A stretch of 64,000 nucleotides of DNA from Bombyx mori (Eukaryota > Arthropoda > Insecta > Lepidoptera > Bombycidae). The notes under the pieces were generated by a model. That model was not told where the DNA came from. It saw only the letters and a program-made list of their open reading frames with translations, and did not search any database. The DNA lies in the NCBI RefSeq assembly GCF_030269925.1, contig NC_085129.1:19831501-19895500 (forward strand), read 5' to 3'. Position numbers and translations under genes: made by a program. Shown piece by piece: positions 43,101-51,020 of the stretch; within the stretch, counting starts at the first letter, position 1; each line of letters starts with the position of its first letter.

Positions 43101-46100
43101 ATCTACCACCGGATCGGAAACACGATCCACTGAGAAGGTCCGGTGAGAAAGTCAGTAGCCTGTGTCTGTGGGCTAATTTACTCGTCAAGCCCTTCGTCGA
43201 AAGCGACGGGTTCGGCGAAGTCTGTCCCTTACTAGTGGAGTTCTCCCGGCTCATGTAAGACCCAATGACCGTTGACGCCCTAAATACAAATGTAAACGGA
43301 CCCACCCCCGATCCACTAACACTGTTATTAGCCGCCTGCAGCTCTAGCGCTAGGAGCAGGCAAAAGCACCCTGATAGTCCTACTCATCGAGTCCCCGGAA
43401 GAGCTTGACGTGAAGCCCATAGCATCAGCCCGTTGAGTTAATCGCTGGATCTTCTCAGCGGGTCGTGATCCCAATCCGATAGTAGATGGAGTCGCAAAGC
43501 AGCTGCCCTCCAGTTGTTTTTCGACCCAATATGGCTGGGATCATGCTCGCGTACCTACTCTGGCGAAGCTGAAAAGTCGCTCAAGCCAGCAGTTAGTGTT
43601 TCCATCCTTAATTTGCACCGTGTGGAAAGATAAGAACTCTGTCTCAAACTTGGCTACGTCATTGAAGATGCTTAAATAACTTTTATTGTGATTTCTTTCA
43701 GTCAAACAGAACATTTTAGATCGCAGCTCATTGGTAAATGTGGCGTTGGACATGGAGTCTAGCGAATCGTGAGTATTTTTCTCGGCTCTGTTTCGTTGTT
43801 TCGCGAGAAACAACTTCCTTTGCTGTAGACGAGATGATGGCTTGGATTTGCCACATTTCCATCAAAATGTGGGCCAGTGTGGACGGAGCCTCGTGGGGGA
43901 AAGATAACCCAAATACTGACTCGGAATTGGAACCACTTTTGTGTCGCTTTTCGGTCAAAATCGGTTCAGTTAAATATTAATCAGTCAATTTAATATTAAA
44001 TAAATCGTTTTCAACGACATATTATGATGATTATGTAAATTTATTTTACAGGAATTTCATTGAGAAAATGAAAATATTATTTTATGAAGACATCAGCGAA
44101 CACTACCGTTAGTCGAATCGATTTTGCCATTTCTTTTATAACGTTTATTTTATTGCTACGTGTGAACGAGCCCAGGGCTCACCTTCTGCCCTTTGCTCTA
44201 GAAAAAAAGGGCCCATCTGGTGTTAAAATCTTCTCAGTGGGTCGCGTTTTCGATCCGGTGGTAGTTTCTGCGAAGCACTGCTCTTGCTAGGGCTAGTGTT
44301 AGCAAGTTATCTCAGGTTGAGCCCGTGAGCTCATTTACCAGTTTGATGAAGCTATAACCCTTTGAGGTTACTAGCTGTAGGTAAGAAGATAAAATCGAGT
44401 TGACAATGATTTGAATCTCTATTCGGACTTTTTGGCGGGACGCGAGGAGTGAAGTTGTGTGATTTGTTTTGTTTTGTCTATTTAGTGTTTCTTCAGATTT
44501 AATAAAATAAGACATAACCTTAAAGATCTTAGTTACCAGGTCATAAAATTCCATAAAAAGAATCTCTATTCATTAGGTTTTACGATTTTTTACGTAGTCT
44601 TGCGAATCTAAGTTTCAAATTATCTTCCCCTCCTCATAAAATTGGATCGAGTATTAACATGTCAATTGATATCTTCCAGGTAGTGGCGTTGAAAAATTAT
44701 ATTCCATTATTGGTCGAAATCAGAAGCCTCGTAAATTGGGATGGTATTTTCTTTTTATCCCTACCTAATCGTTGGTAACCTAAAAGCTATTTCAACTATA
44801 TTTTTATTGCCTTTGTAGATGGATGAGGATACGGCCCACCTAATTGTGAGCGATTACCGTCGCCCATGGACGTCAGCAATGCCAGGGGCAGAGCCGAGCC
44901 GCTGCCTACCGTTGAGTACTCTCCACAAGCCTCTCGTCTGTAGGTGAGCTCACGAGCTCAACCTAAGAGAATTTGATAACACTAGTCCTAGCAAGACCAG
45001 TGCTTCCCTAAATCTACCCCGGATCTGGCGAGAGATTCTGTGGGTTGTTGTGTGTGGTAATATACCTTTGAAAGTGAAAGTTTGAACATCGAGAAATTTC
45101 TTCTTATTGGTGGTAGGACCTCTTGTGAGTCCGAGGTACCACCGCCCTGCCTATTTCTACCGTGAAGCAGTAACCCGTTTCGGTTTGAAAGGCGGGGCAG
45201 CCGATGTAACTATACTTGTCTATGGGCACCAGTAACCACTTAACACCAGGCGGGCTGAGCTCGTTCATTCATCTATGCAATAAAAAAATGCCACCCGCAG
45301 TCAAGAATAGATTTCTCGTCTATTCTCGCAAGATAGTCCCAGAGAACGCTACTCAGAGAAGCCACGACCCTCAGCATTGAGGGTTATCGACGTGAGGAGG
45401 AGAAGACCATGAATTAAATGTCTTCTTTCTTTGGCAGGTTAAACACAAGAGTGATGTCAAAGGAAGCCGGGTAATTTTATTGCATTCTAATGAAACTTTA
45501 TAGGGTGTAGTTGTTGATTTTGTTACCACGGCCTAAAGGATAAGACGCTCGGTGCATTCGTATCGAGCCACGCGACTGTGATGGGGTTCGAATCCCGCAG
45601 GTGGGTACCAGTTTTTCCAATGAAATACGTACTTAACAAATGTTCACGATTGACTTCCGCGGCGGAGGAACAACGTCGGATAATATAAATCAAACCCGCA
45701 AAATTATAATTTGCGTAATTACTAGTGGTAGGATGTCGTGTGAGTCCGCGGGGGTAGGTACCACTGCCCTGCCTATTTCTGCTGCAAATCAGTAATGCAA
45801 TTTGAAGGGTTTTTTTTATTTTTTTATTGCTTAGATGTGTGGACGAGCTCACAGCCCACCTGGAGTTAAGTGGTTACTGGAGCCCATAGACATCTACAAC
45901 GTAAATGCGCCACCCACCTTGAGATATAAGTTGTAAGATCTCAGTATAGTTACAACGGCTGCCCCACCCTTCAAACCGAAACGCATTACTGCTTCACGGC
46001 AGAAATAGACAGGGCGGTGGTACCTACCCGCGCGGACTCACAACAGGTCCTACCACCAGTAATTACGCAAATTATAATTTTGCGGGTTTCACTTTTATTA

Positions 46101-48920
46101 CACGATGTTATTCCTTCACCGTGGAAGTCAATCGTGAACATTTGTTGAGTACGTATTTCATTAGAAAAATTGGTACCCGCCTGCGGGATTTGAACACCGG
46201 TGCATCGCTTCAACAATAATGCACCGGACGTCTTATCTTTTAGGCCACGACGGGTGGAACAGCCGTAGCCGTTTGGAGAGTCGTTGTCTGTGAGGTGGAA
46301 AATTTTCCATCTAACGAGTGTTTTTGTTGATTTTCTTGGTTTTTGCAGCTGCAGACACATATGCAATTCCCATAGTTACCGCTTCATGAGGTCTCAAGTG
46401 ATGAGAATGGCCGGTCCCACTGACAGCAGGTTCGTTATGACAAAGACACGACTTGTTAGGTCTTTTTTGGAGGCGCTCGGGCAGCTGTTAGCTGATCCCA
46501 GCCCTCCTGGCTGAGCCTTTGCTCGCTCACCTGTCCTGGTGAAACTGTAAAAGCCGTCGACCAGTAATCCAATCATTAAAAATATATACATATGTCGGAG
46601 AAATCATAGTTATTAACACCATCGTCAGATATCGTAGGGGCGAATAGCGTGATCGAGCTAAGAGAAATATTGAGTTACACCTATCACGTTTTTTGTCTTA
46701 GAATAATCTAGAAATCTTCTCTTGACGTTAGGAAATGAAAACGAATGACAGTACTTAGGAGGGAGGCCCCGCTCTTCAAGAAGGCCGGTTGGTAAGTGTG
46801 ATGGCGTCTACGCGCCTCCATCGGCTAGACTCCGACGATACCGCGATCGTGCTGCCATCTCTCGGGATCATTTAGCTACCAAACTAATGACCCCCTCCGA
46901 CATATTATATAAATGTATACACAGATATATATTTTTTTTGTATTGGGCAAAAATCACAAAATCACACAATAATCACAAACACTCCAAATATAAAAAGACA
47001 TTTTAAATTATTATGTACTACATTATTACTTTTGTTGTGTCATTGACAAATTAGAATCGAACTATGTAATTCCAAATGAATAATATATTAATTCATCAAT
47101 CGTAAATAACTTTAAAATAAATAATTAAATCTGTCGACAAACAGACAAAAAATATCGCATGTAATTTGGAAACGCCATTTAAAATTTTAAAAAATAAAAA
47201 CACATTTTAAGTGTTCACGTGGTTGTTCTCCGCAGGCTGGCAACATTCAGAGCTACGGTCAAGAAGATTGTGGTGCCATCTATTGTCAGGAATATTATAA
47301 CATTGGGTTTGTTTTTTATATATTGTTTTTTTAATGGCTCACTACGAAACGCCTATGGAGGGTAGAAGTAAGGAAAACCATTTTTTTTTTTTTTTATTGC
47401 TTAGATGTGTGGACGAGCTCACAGCCCACCTGATGTTAAGTGGTTACTGGAGCCCATAGACATCTACAACGCAAATGCGCCACACACCTTGAGATATAGT
47501 TCTAACGTCTCAGTATAGTCACAACGGCTGCCCCACCCTTCAAACCGAAACGCATTACTGCTTCACGGCAGAAATAGGCGGAGCGGTGGTACCTACCCGT
47601 GCGGACTCACAAGAGGTCCTACCACCAGTAATTACGCAAATTATAATTTTGCGGGTTTCATTTTTATTACACGATGTTATTCCTTCACCGTGGAAGTCAA
47701 TCGTGAACATTTGTTGAGTAAATTGTGTAAAGTGTATGTCTGTAAACAGCAAGTTGTTGGAGGACTCACCGACATAGCGCTAGTGTAGGAACTGGAAATT
47801 ATATAAATACTAGCTGACCCAGCAGACTTCGTAGTGCCTCAATCGATAAATAAAAGACACATCGAGGGGACACATCACAGGAAAAAGAAAATTGTTTGTT
47901 TTTATATAATTCCGAGCTTTTTTATATTTTCTCACCTTTTAAACCTTCCCTGGACTTCCACGAATAATTCAAGACCAAATTTAGCCAAATCGGTCCAGCC
48001 GTTCTCGAGTTTTAGCGAGACTAACGAACAGCAATTCATTTTTATATATAGAGATAGATAGATAGATAGAAGATAGCAGTTTTCAGCTTTACTTCAGTAA
48101 AGGCTATGTTCCGATTTGCACTACAAGTACTGTAACACGGTTACATTATTGTTCATACATTTTTGTTCTATTATTAGGCGCAAGAACAAACAACGCAGAT
48201 GGTCTTTCGACCCGTGAACATGCCACATAAAAGCATTTTATGTACCTATTCTAACGGTTAAAAACTTTCGTTCTACCTACGATTTCAAACAGTATTTATT
48301 AGCTAACTATAAAGAAACGACTTCGCAGTATACTAAATTGGCGTCACATGTTACTTTTTTTTCCTGCCCATGCTGATAGCCTAGAGAGGTTATTTCAGCT
48401 TCTAGATGTGTGTAACCTTAACTAGTAGGTGAGCTCACGGGGCTGAAACCTGACGACGATGCTAACACTAACCCTAGCAAGAGCAGTGCTTCGCAGAATC
48501 TACCACCGGATCAGAAACGTGACCCACTGAGAAGATCCGGCGAGAAACTTAGTGGGCTGTGTCTGTGGATTAATTTACTCGCCGAGCCCTTCGTCGCAAG
48601 CGACGGGTTCGACGAGAACGGTGACCGGTGCTTGGGGTACCTAATAGCAATCGTTAGTGGATCGGGAGGATCCGAAATGACGTGCCAAAGCCTTTCACCC
48701 TTCGATATACCAACTACATAAATGTCCTTGTCCGCTATAGACTCTGAAACTGCCGAAGCGATATCGATAAAATTTTGGGTTAAATTTTTTCTTAGCGACC
48801 AATATTTTAATCTTAAATATCAATTTGAATCTTAAAACAGCTTACGTAATTACAGACAGAAAAGAACCCGCCGCCATCTTGCCGACGCGCGATTGGGGAA
48901 ATGACACGGAAAAGATTTGA
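31140..48920 (+). CDS. LIM-domain protein, novel architecture (18 exons, ~396 aa)
   Basis: Eighteen exons join into one open frame: 31140-31144, 32073-32170, 33293-33509, 34202-34256, 35211-35241, 36439-36511, 38150-38166, 39972-40053, 41016-41071, 41590-41656, 42562-42614, 43702-43768, 44052-44107, 44680-44743, 45438-45470, 46349-46429, 47236-47306 and 48856-48920. All introns are GT-AG and all junctions keep phase. Residues 6-57 form a LIM domain with ligands C6/C9, H28/C31, C34/C37 and C54/C57. A very basic stretch (about 72-93, RTKYRRTRRTKR core) suggests a nuclear or nucleic-acid-binding role. A second Cys pair (LCDDCRF) lies in exon 10, and exon 16 has a Cys/His cluster (CRHICNSH). I recognise no kinase, homeodomain, PDZ or second LIM domain. 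LIM domains usually bind proteins; its partner and function are unknown. The 5-nt first exon and the exon 5-8 arrangement are the weakest parts. Confidence 0.8.
31352..31844. mobile_element. Family A SINE pieces (+ fragment, then - body)
   Basis: 31352-31430 is a + strand 3' fragment; 31600-31844 is a - strand body starting tttttattattattgcttag. Both lie in LIM intron 1. Confidence 0.8.
32073..32170 (+). CDS. LIM gene exon 2 (first zinc module)
   Basis: Acceptor gaattttacag, donor gttagt. It encodes CEVCDHCHESL...GYSFHNRCHKC: C-x2-C, 18 residues, then H-x2-C-x2-C. Read through the donor, the frame meets TAG at once, so splicing is required. The longer open frame over this exon is in the wrong phase. 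Confidence 0.82.
32293..32660 (-). mobile_element. Family A SINE interrupted by family C
   Basis: SINE body and linker on the - strand. At 32424-32496 a + strand family C 3' end with poly(A) is inserted, flanked by an 11-bp target duplication acctttcggtg (32413-32423 and 32497-32507). Confidence 0.9.
32424..32496 (+). mobile_element. Family C 3' end, clean insertion
   Basis: tccacgtgtcctggtgaaac to tttcaatcac plus about 15 A. Only 73 bp: a severely 5'-truncated non-LTR insertion. Confidence 0.85.
33293..33509 (+). CDS. LIM gene exon 3 (second zinc module and basic region)
   Basis: 217 nt after tttatctgacag, donor gtacta. It begins FVCSETDLL and completes the LIM domain with EIFKGAIFCGKCSKRIF. 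It then runs through a Lys/Arg-rich region to SGPGYNEID. A second AG eight bases downstream would break the frame. Confidence 0.88.
33640..34000. mobile_element. Family B pieces in opposite orientations
   Basis: 33690-33878 is a + strand copy ending ataggtaagaaaaaaaa. 33900-34000 is a - strand piece of the 5' part (ctcgtcgaactcttcgtc). Confidence 0.7.
34202..34256 (+). CDS. LIM gene exon 4
   Basis: 55 nt between tttttacag and gtaagg, encoding KTQAIRDPIVVTYKKGEK. It ends in phase 0, which lets it join either exon 5 or the long form of exon 7. Confidence 0.75.
34361..34645 (-). mobile_element. Family B copy
   Basis: ttttttttcctacctaagct to acggtgaccggaggctgg. Confidence 0.85.
34755..35170 (+). 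repeat. Dispersed ~420-bp repeat, copy 2
   Basis: Same element as 16045-16470, with small indels. It lies in LIM intron 4, ending about 40 bp before exon 5. Confidence 0.75.
35211..35241 (+). CDS. LIM gene exon 5 (31-nt microexon)
   Basis: Acceptor ttattttgttttcag, donor gtaaat. It encodes NNRPIRKVCI and leaves one base. Phase 0 to 1, the same as the long form of exon 7. Confidence 0.7.
35242..35860. other. LIM intron 5, left part: nothing recognised
   Basis: AT-rich and unique-looking. Confidence 0.35.
35867..36395 (-). mobile_element. Family A SINE with a MITE inside its tRNA head
   Basis: Body from 35867, head near 36130-36191 and 36365-36395. The MITE at 36192-36364 splits the head between cgaatgcaccg and gacgtctta. 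Confidence 0.87.
36192..36364. mobile_element. gtgtgcttag MITE, 173 bp, intact
   Basis: The ends gtgtgcttagtgcgagtttt and its inverse are near-perfect. Longer inverted similarity includes cgatagcgtaaaagttaac and the reverse. The centre has gccgctaggggcgctgttcc. No coding. Confidence 0.88.
36439..36511 (+). CDS. LIM gene exon 6
   Basis: 73 nt between tcttgaattcag and gtaata, encoding DTGITTVVTQELLDHFNN and a short polar end. Phase 1 to 2, the same as exon 8. It lies just past a SINE that carries an inserted MITE. Confidence 0.72.
36545..37110. mobile_element. Foldback element, partial
   Basis: Inverted arms at about 36555-36720 and 36790-36945 (tacaataaaatcattttttc and the inverse). The outer part to 37110 matches the right arm of the element at 660-1570 (acgttttgaagggggtcaaa). 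Confidence 0.72.
37320..37490 (-). mobile_element. LINE C-terminal relic
   Basis: Related to 14285-14655 (cgcaacatgtcttctccttc, tcttcttaggtctacctctt), more worn. Confidence 0.55.
37687..37935 (-). mobile_element. Family A SINE body
   Basis: tttttttattgcttacatgg to gtcctaccaccagtg. Confidence 0.86.
37960..38080 (-). mobile_element. tRNA-derived element, second family
   Basis: gacgaagatcaaacaaacct, gttcatcacacgaacg, gtgggaatcgaacccacgat, cctcgg. A reversed box B of a tRNA-like sequence; similar to 52610-52745. Confidence 0.65.
38150..38166 (+). CDS. LIM gene exon 7 (17-nt form; 34-nt form starts at 38133)
   Basis: The donor gtaagt is strong. The stronger-looking acceptor (tgttatttgcag, exon from 38133) gives a 34-nt exon that joins exon 4 in frame but gives a premature TGA if it follows exon 6. 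The second AG (cgtatgcag) gives a 17-nt exon, RDMRIA, that fits between exons 6 and 8. Which form is used decides the splicing model. Confidence 0.5.
38210..38452 (-). mobile_element. Family A SINE body
   Basis: Begins 44 bp after LIM exon 7; tttttttttattgcttagat to actaccaccagta. Confidence 0.86.
38500..39520 (+). mobile_element. LINE relic with family C and family B insertions
   Basis: 38500-38640 and 39050-39120 match parts of 57690-57900 (gcgggtagccatc, caatatcacccgctcg). 38720-39048 is a full family C end with poly(A). 39160-39500 reads as a broken RTE-like C-terminus (AMRTNESILEELHTTRRLST, then FFGHI, then a shifted GKRPR...RWTQLVDGMGRSHDPQ) and ends in (ga)n. Confidence 0.65.
39525..39690 (-). 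mobile_element. Family B fragment
   Basis: ttggtagcctaaaggacatt to acgcgacccactgagaagat. Confidence 0.75.
39770..39900 (-). mobile_element. Family A SINE fragment
   Basis: tttttattgctttgttgggt to ttctgaggtctttgtatagt; it ends about 70 bp before LIM exon 8. Confidence 0.8.
39972..40053 (+). CDS. LIM gene exon 8
   Basis: 82 nt between attatttctag and gtaaat, encoding ELGASTEIANMALKKSELPA and a Lys/Asp-rich end. The other two frames are closed. Phase 1 to 2. Confidence 0.75.
40217..40512 (+). mobile_element. Family A SINE body plus a 3' fragment
   Basis: actggtggtaggacgtcttg to aagcaataaaactaaaat, then cacttaacgccaggtgggcc. Confidence 0.85.
40785..40921 (+). mobile_element. LINE 3' tail ending in (tc)n
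   Basis: ggttgtctggaagagatcgc, tttagcgataagaccgccta, gtgcaataaagtgtattctc. A common lepidopteran CR1/Jockey-type tail. Confidence 0.7.
41016..41071 (+). CDS. LIM gene exon 9 (Ser-rich)
   Basis: Acceptor tttatttacag, internal donor gtacaa. It encodes LESSVNYCQRSSSSKLDS. Without splicing the frame ends at TAA at about 41088, so a short isoform is possible. Its first base completes an Arg codon after either exon 6 or exon 8. Confidence 0.7.
41315..41554 (+). mobile_element. Family A SINE body
   Basis: gtgttaggacctcttgtgag to taagcaataaaaaaataaa; 35 bp before LIM exon 10. Confidence 0.86.
41590..41656 (+). CDS. LIM gene exon 10 (Cys pair)
   Basis: 67 nt between aattctag and gtttgt, encoding DSDDLCDDCRFRRIYLEDSN. 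The C-x2-C may be half of a second metal site. Confidence 0.72.
41678..41740 (-). mobile_element. Family A SINE 3' end, 60 bp
   Basis: ttttttttcttagatggatg to gatgttaagtggttaag. Begins about 20 bp after the LIM exon 10 donor. Confidence 0.75.
41979..42203 (+). mobile_element. Family A SINE body with internal deletion
   Basis: actggtggtaggacctcttg, deletion, ccaccctgcttatttttacc, to aagcaataaaaaaaa. Confidence 0.84.
42286..42512 (+). mobile_element. Family A SINE head with short 3' piece
   Basis: gtcgtcgtggcctaaaggat through the linker, then a jump to ggtgggtgacgacatttacg. The middle of the body is missing. Confidence 0.8.
42562..42614 (+). CDS. LIM gene exon 11
   Basis: 53 nt between cttttttttcttag and gtaagt, encoding YWTQRRISSIVKIPFKS. 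A second frame closes early. Confidence 0.7.
42809..42827. repeat. (CA)n microsatellite
   Basis: About nine CA units. Confidence 0.9.
42970..43240 (-). mobile_element. Family B copy
   Basis: ttttttttatcctatctatt to cgacgggttcggcgaag. Confidence 0.82.
43330..43600 (+). mobile_element. Family C copy without poly(A)
   Basis: gcctgcagctctagcgctag, cgctggatcttctcagcggg, cctactctggcgaagctgaa. The same 5' part occurs at 38720. Confidence 0.7.
43702..43768 (+). CDS. LIM gene exon 12
   Basis: 67 nt between tgatttctttcag and gtgagt, encoding KQNILDRSSLVNVALDMESS. Both splice sites are strong. Confidence 0.78.
44052..44107 (+). CDS. LIM gene exon 13
   Basis: Acceptor ttattttacag, encoding NFIEKMKILFYEDISEHY, donor gttagt. 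As in exon 2, the donor carries an in-frame TAG (44110-44112), so retaining this intron would end the protein here. Confidence 0.72.
44223..44395 (+). mobile_element. Family B copy, + orientation
   Basis: atcttctcagtgggtcgcgt to ctgtaggtaagaagataaaa, in LIM intron 13. Confidence 0.78.
44425..44545 (+). repeat. Fragment of the ggacttttt MITE
   Basis: ggactttttggcgggacgcg, ttgtctatttagtgtttctt, then gatcttagttaccaggtcat, which also occurs inverted near 49998. Confidence 0.6.
44680..44743 (+). CDS. LIM gene exon 14
   Basis: 64 nt between atcttccag and gtattt, encoding SGVEKLYSIIGRNQKPRKLG. Phase matches both sides. Confidence 0.7.
44752..45055 (-). mobile_element. Family B copy split by a LINE 3' tail
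   Basis: Family B at 44752-44800 and 44938-45055. Between them is a - strand Jockey/CR1-like tail (atggacgtcagcaatgccag, ccgctgcctaccgttgagta). Confidence 0.68.
45108..45289 (+). mobile_element. Family A SINE body with deletions
   Basis: ggtggtaggacctcttgtga to catctatgcaataaaaaaa. Confidence 0.8.
45341..45405 (+). mobile_element. LINE C-terminal end relic
   Basis: agaagccacgaccctcagca, then ttgagggttatcgacgtgag: the same end as at 39465-39495. Confidence 0.45.
45438..45470 (+). CDS. LIM gene exon 15 (33-nt microexon)
   Basis: Acceptor ctttctttggcag, donor gtaatt, encoding LNTRVMSKEA. Short, but in phase with both neighbours. Confidence 0.62.
45524..46253. mobile_element. Two family A SINEs in opposite orientation
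   Basis: A + strand copy with head (45524-45808) is cut by a - strand full copy (45818-46253) with poly(T) and an intact head. The second ends about 95 bp before LIM exon 16. Confidence 0.87.
46349..46429 (+). CDS. LIM gene exon 16 (Cys/His cluster)
   Basis: 81 nt between tggtttttgcag and gttcgt, encoding CRHICNSHSYRFMRSQVMRM and AGPTDS. The spacing C-x3-C-x2-H could bind metal; that is speculative. Confidence 0.68.
46440..46586 (+). mobile_element. Family C 3' end
   Basis: gttaggtcttttttggaggc to gaccagtaatccaatcatta, starting 11 bp after the LIM exon 16 donor. Confidence 0.78.
46587..47235. other. LIM intron 16, rest: nothing recognised
   Basis: AT-rich. A GC-richer segment near 46740-46870 looks like the 5' flank of an unnamed LINE (gtaagtgtgatggcgtctac). 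Confidence 0.35.
47236..47306 (+). CDS. LIM gene exon 17
   Basis: Acceptor gttctccgcag, donor gtttgt (weak). It encodes LATFRATVKKIVVPSIVRNI and ITL. If the donor is not used, the frame runs on through a hydrophobic stretch to TAG at 47363-47365. Confidence 0.62.
47380..47718 (-). mobile_element. Family A SINE body and linker
   Basis: Poly(T) of 17 or more, body, linker to gaacatttgttgagta; head missing. Confidence 0.87.
47806..48075 (+). mobile_element. Dispersed element ending in (gata)n
   Basis: ctagctgacccagcagactt ... ccagccgttctcgagtttta ... ttttatatatagagatagat. A widespread lepidopteran repeat with this tail; exact class uncertain (RTE-like or Helitron-like). Confidence 0.6.
48356..48685 (-). 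mobile_element. Family B copy, long
   Basis: tttttttcctgcccatgctg to ggaggatccgaaatgacgtg. Ends 170 bp before LIM exon 18. Confidence 0.85.
48856..48920 (+). CDS. LIM gene terminal exon 18
   Basis: Acceptor cgtaattacag. In the phase left by exon 17 it encodes RKEPAAILPTRDWGNDTEKI and then TGA. A poly(A) signal follows three bases later, which supports a terminal exon. Confidence 0.68.
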
Positions 48921-48922
48921 GA

Positions 48923-48933
48923 AATAAAATAAA
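48923..48933 (+). terminator. LIM gene poly(A) signal
   Basis: Two overlapping AATAAA hexamers directly after the TGA of exon 18, with AT-rich sequence beyond. The 3' UTR would be very short. Confidence 0.55.
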
Positions 48934-50000
48934 CATAAACTTAAAAGAGAAAATGGCTTGATTTTTATTTGCATTTCGTTTCACAAAATGTGTTACAGTG
49001 TAATTAATGAAAAAATTACAAAGGAAAACTCACTATTTGTATACTTAATACTCGTATTATTGTATCAATGTCACTTTTGTTGTAATGGATTCGCGTGCTG
49101 TGATTTGTAATGGCGCCGTGCTCTCATTGAAATGGTCCTATCGAATCCGCAAACGGATACCAGAAGAGCAAAATTCAGGTAACTATTATATTATAGGAAC
49201 TTTTTTATACTTAAACGACATGTTAATGCTACTATTAATGCTAATATTAGTAAAATCTTATCAATAAAAATGTTGCGCATGACGTCATCAGACTAACGCT
49301 CCTTGATGCAACGCATTCGCCAAATCATAGTGCCCTCGATAGCAGTGTGAAAATTTAAAAGTATTAAGAAATCGAGTGATTCAGATGTGGCATTGTATAA
49401 GCATGGGTATTTTCTAACTATTTCTATCAATTCTTCGGGCATTACCTATTTATTATTTTAATACATATTACCTCGGACGCTAAAATAATTGTAAAAAATG
49501 ACAACGCCTGACGTCAAAGCGTCCTAACGCCGCGACAGAGCGCTGCGTACTTATAGCGCTGGGTCTCTGTTTGACGGTATGTTACCATAATAGTACAACA
49601 CATGTCGGCGTCATAGCGCGGCGTCAGTTTAGCGCTCTGACGCGCGCTAAGTACGCGTTCTGTTTGACGAAGGCTTAAATGCGTGCTGTCCATGATCAAC
49701 TCGTGCAAAAGTTACGGTAGACCGAAAGTAAAGTTTGCACGCCATTTACGATATTACGTTATTGTGTTATTAGTTCTAATCGTCTAAAATATATATCCAT
49801 GAACAGATATGAATGTCGGTCATTTCTGTCAAATAAGCGATACTTAATCTTTCGTTTGATAGTTATTATCAAGTTTAATGTTGCTGTTTACATAATGTTC
49901 TATAAGTGTATTTTTAGACATGAGACAATAAAAAATTATCTAACTAATTAATATTGTAATTTAAATATTTCATTGCTAATCTTTGGCGGTTTTTTATGAC
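48934..50000. other. Intergenic; GC-rich palindromic patch at 49500-49680
   Basis: Between the converging LIM and LRR genes. 49500-49680 has repeated gcgctctgacgc / gcgtcctaacgc / gcgctgcgtact words in both orientations amid AT-rich DNA. I see no gene; probably an unnamed DNA element. Confidence 0.45.
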
Positions 50001-50099
50001 CTGGTAACTAAGACCTTTAGGTCAAATCTTATTTTTATATTGTTATTTTTATGAAAAATGATAATATGGAGGGAAATGAAATGGAATGAAGTGATTCAT

Positions 50100-50362
50100 T
50101 TGAGACATTAATCAACTGAGATGAAATTAAATGAAATGAGATGATATGGAATGAAATATAATCTCAGTAAAATGGTGGTCTGTTACTGAGATTTTTTCAG
50201 TGGACTTTTTGGAGGATGCCGAGAAGTTACGTTCAGCGGCTTTGTTTAATTTTCCCACATTTGTGCACTTTCATAGATACTAAACAGTTATTAAACCACC
50301 GTTATTACACATTTAAACCTGAAGAAACACACGTCACTCCTCGGGTTTCGGCCAAAAAGTCC
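50100..50362 (-). mobile_element. ggacttttt MITE, second copy with flank
   Basis: Core 50202-50362 with inverted ends (ggactttttggaggatgccg and ggccaaaaagtcc). The left flank (tgaaatgagatgatatggaa) matches the right flank of 24541-24728 inverted. Confidence 0.7.
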
Positions 50363-50589
50363 TCTCGGGGGTTTTTCGGGTCTACCACAGATTAAGTCAA
50401 TGTGTGCCAGTGAAGTTTTGTTAAAAGATTCTATGTTCTGGTAACGAGGTTGTTTAAGCCAAATCTGAAATGTTCTTTTATTCTGTTAAAATATGAAAAA
50501 TTATTCATATAATTTTTCATATTTTCGCTTCATAGCGAAACGAGATAAAGTTGTTTTATGTGAGGTATTTAATAAATTAGGATCAAAAT

Positions 50590-51020
50590 TAAATAAAACG
50601 AGATGAGATGTGAAGAAATAGTCTCGGTTAAATTGTAGCTATTTACGGAGACTTTTTCAGTGGGCTCTTTGGAAGAACTCTAAGAAGCTACGTCCGGCGA
50701 TTTTGTTTCATTTTCCCAAACTCGTGCCCTTTCACAGACGTTCAAACAGTTAAGAGCGCCACAGTTAAAAAACTTGAATAAACGCTAAATAAAAAATAAA
50801 AAAACCTATGTGTAAATTCTATGTGCTCTACACTATCTACGACAAAGATAAATAATTACGCACTATAAATTAATTAGCTGATAAAACGCAGCGTATGCCA
50901 CCTTTTTGTAAATTTTTTTAATTGCCCTTGTAGGCTAGAGCATACCATCTGATGGCGATCGCCGATGGACGTCAGCAATTCAAAGGCACCGCAGAGCCGC
51001 TGCCTACCATAAAGTACAGT
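50590..51020 (-). repeat. Worn MITE copy, then a LINE 3' tail
   Basis: 50600-50770 is a diverged copy of the same MITE (ggagactttttcagtgggct). 50925-51020 is a Jockey/CR1-like tail on the - strand (gccgatggacgtcagcaatt, then ccgctgcctacc). Confidence 0.55.

Noticed and set aside
49085..49267. 60-codon open frame with a GTAACT donor-like site
   Set aside because: Has a start and a possible donor, but no partner exon, homology or signal. Lies just past the LIM poly(A) signals.
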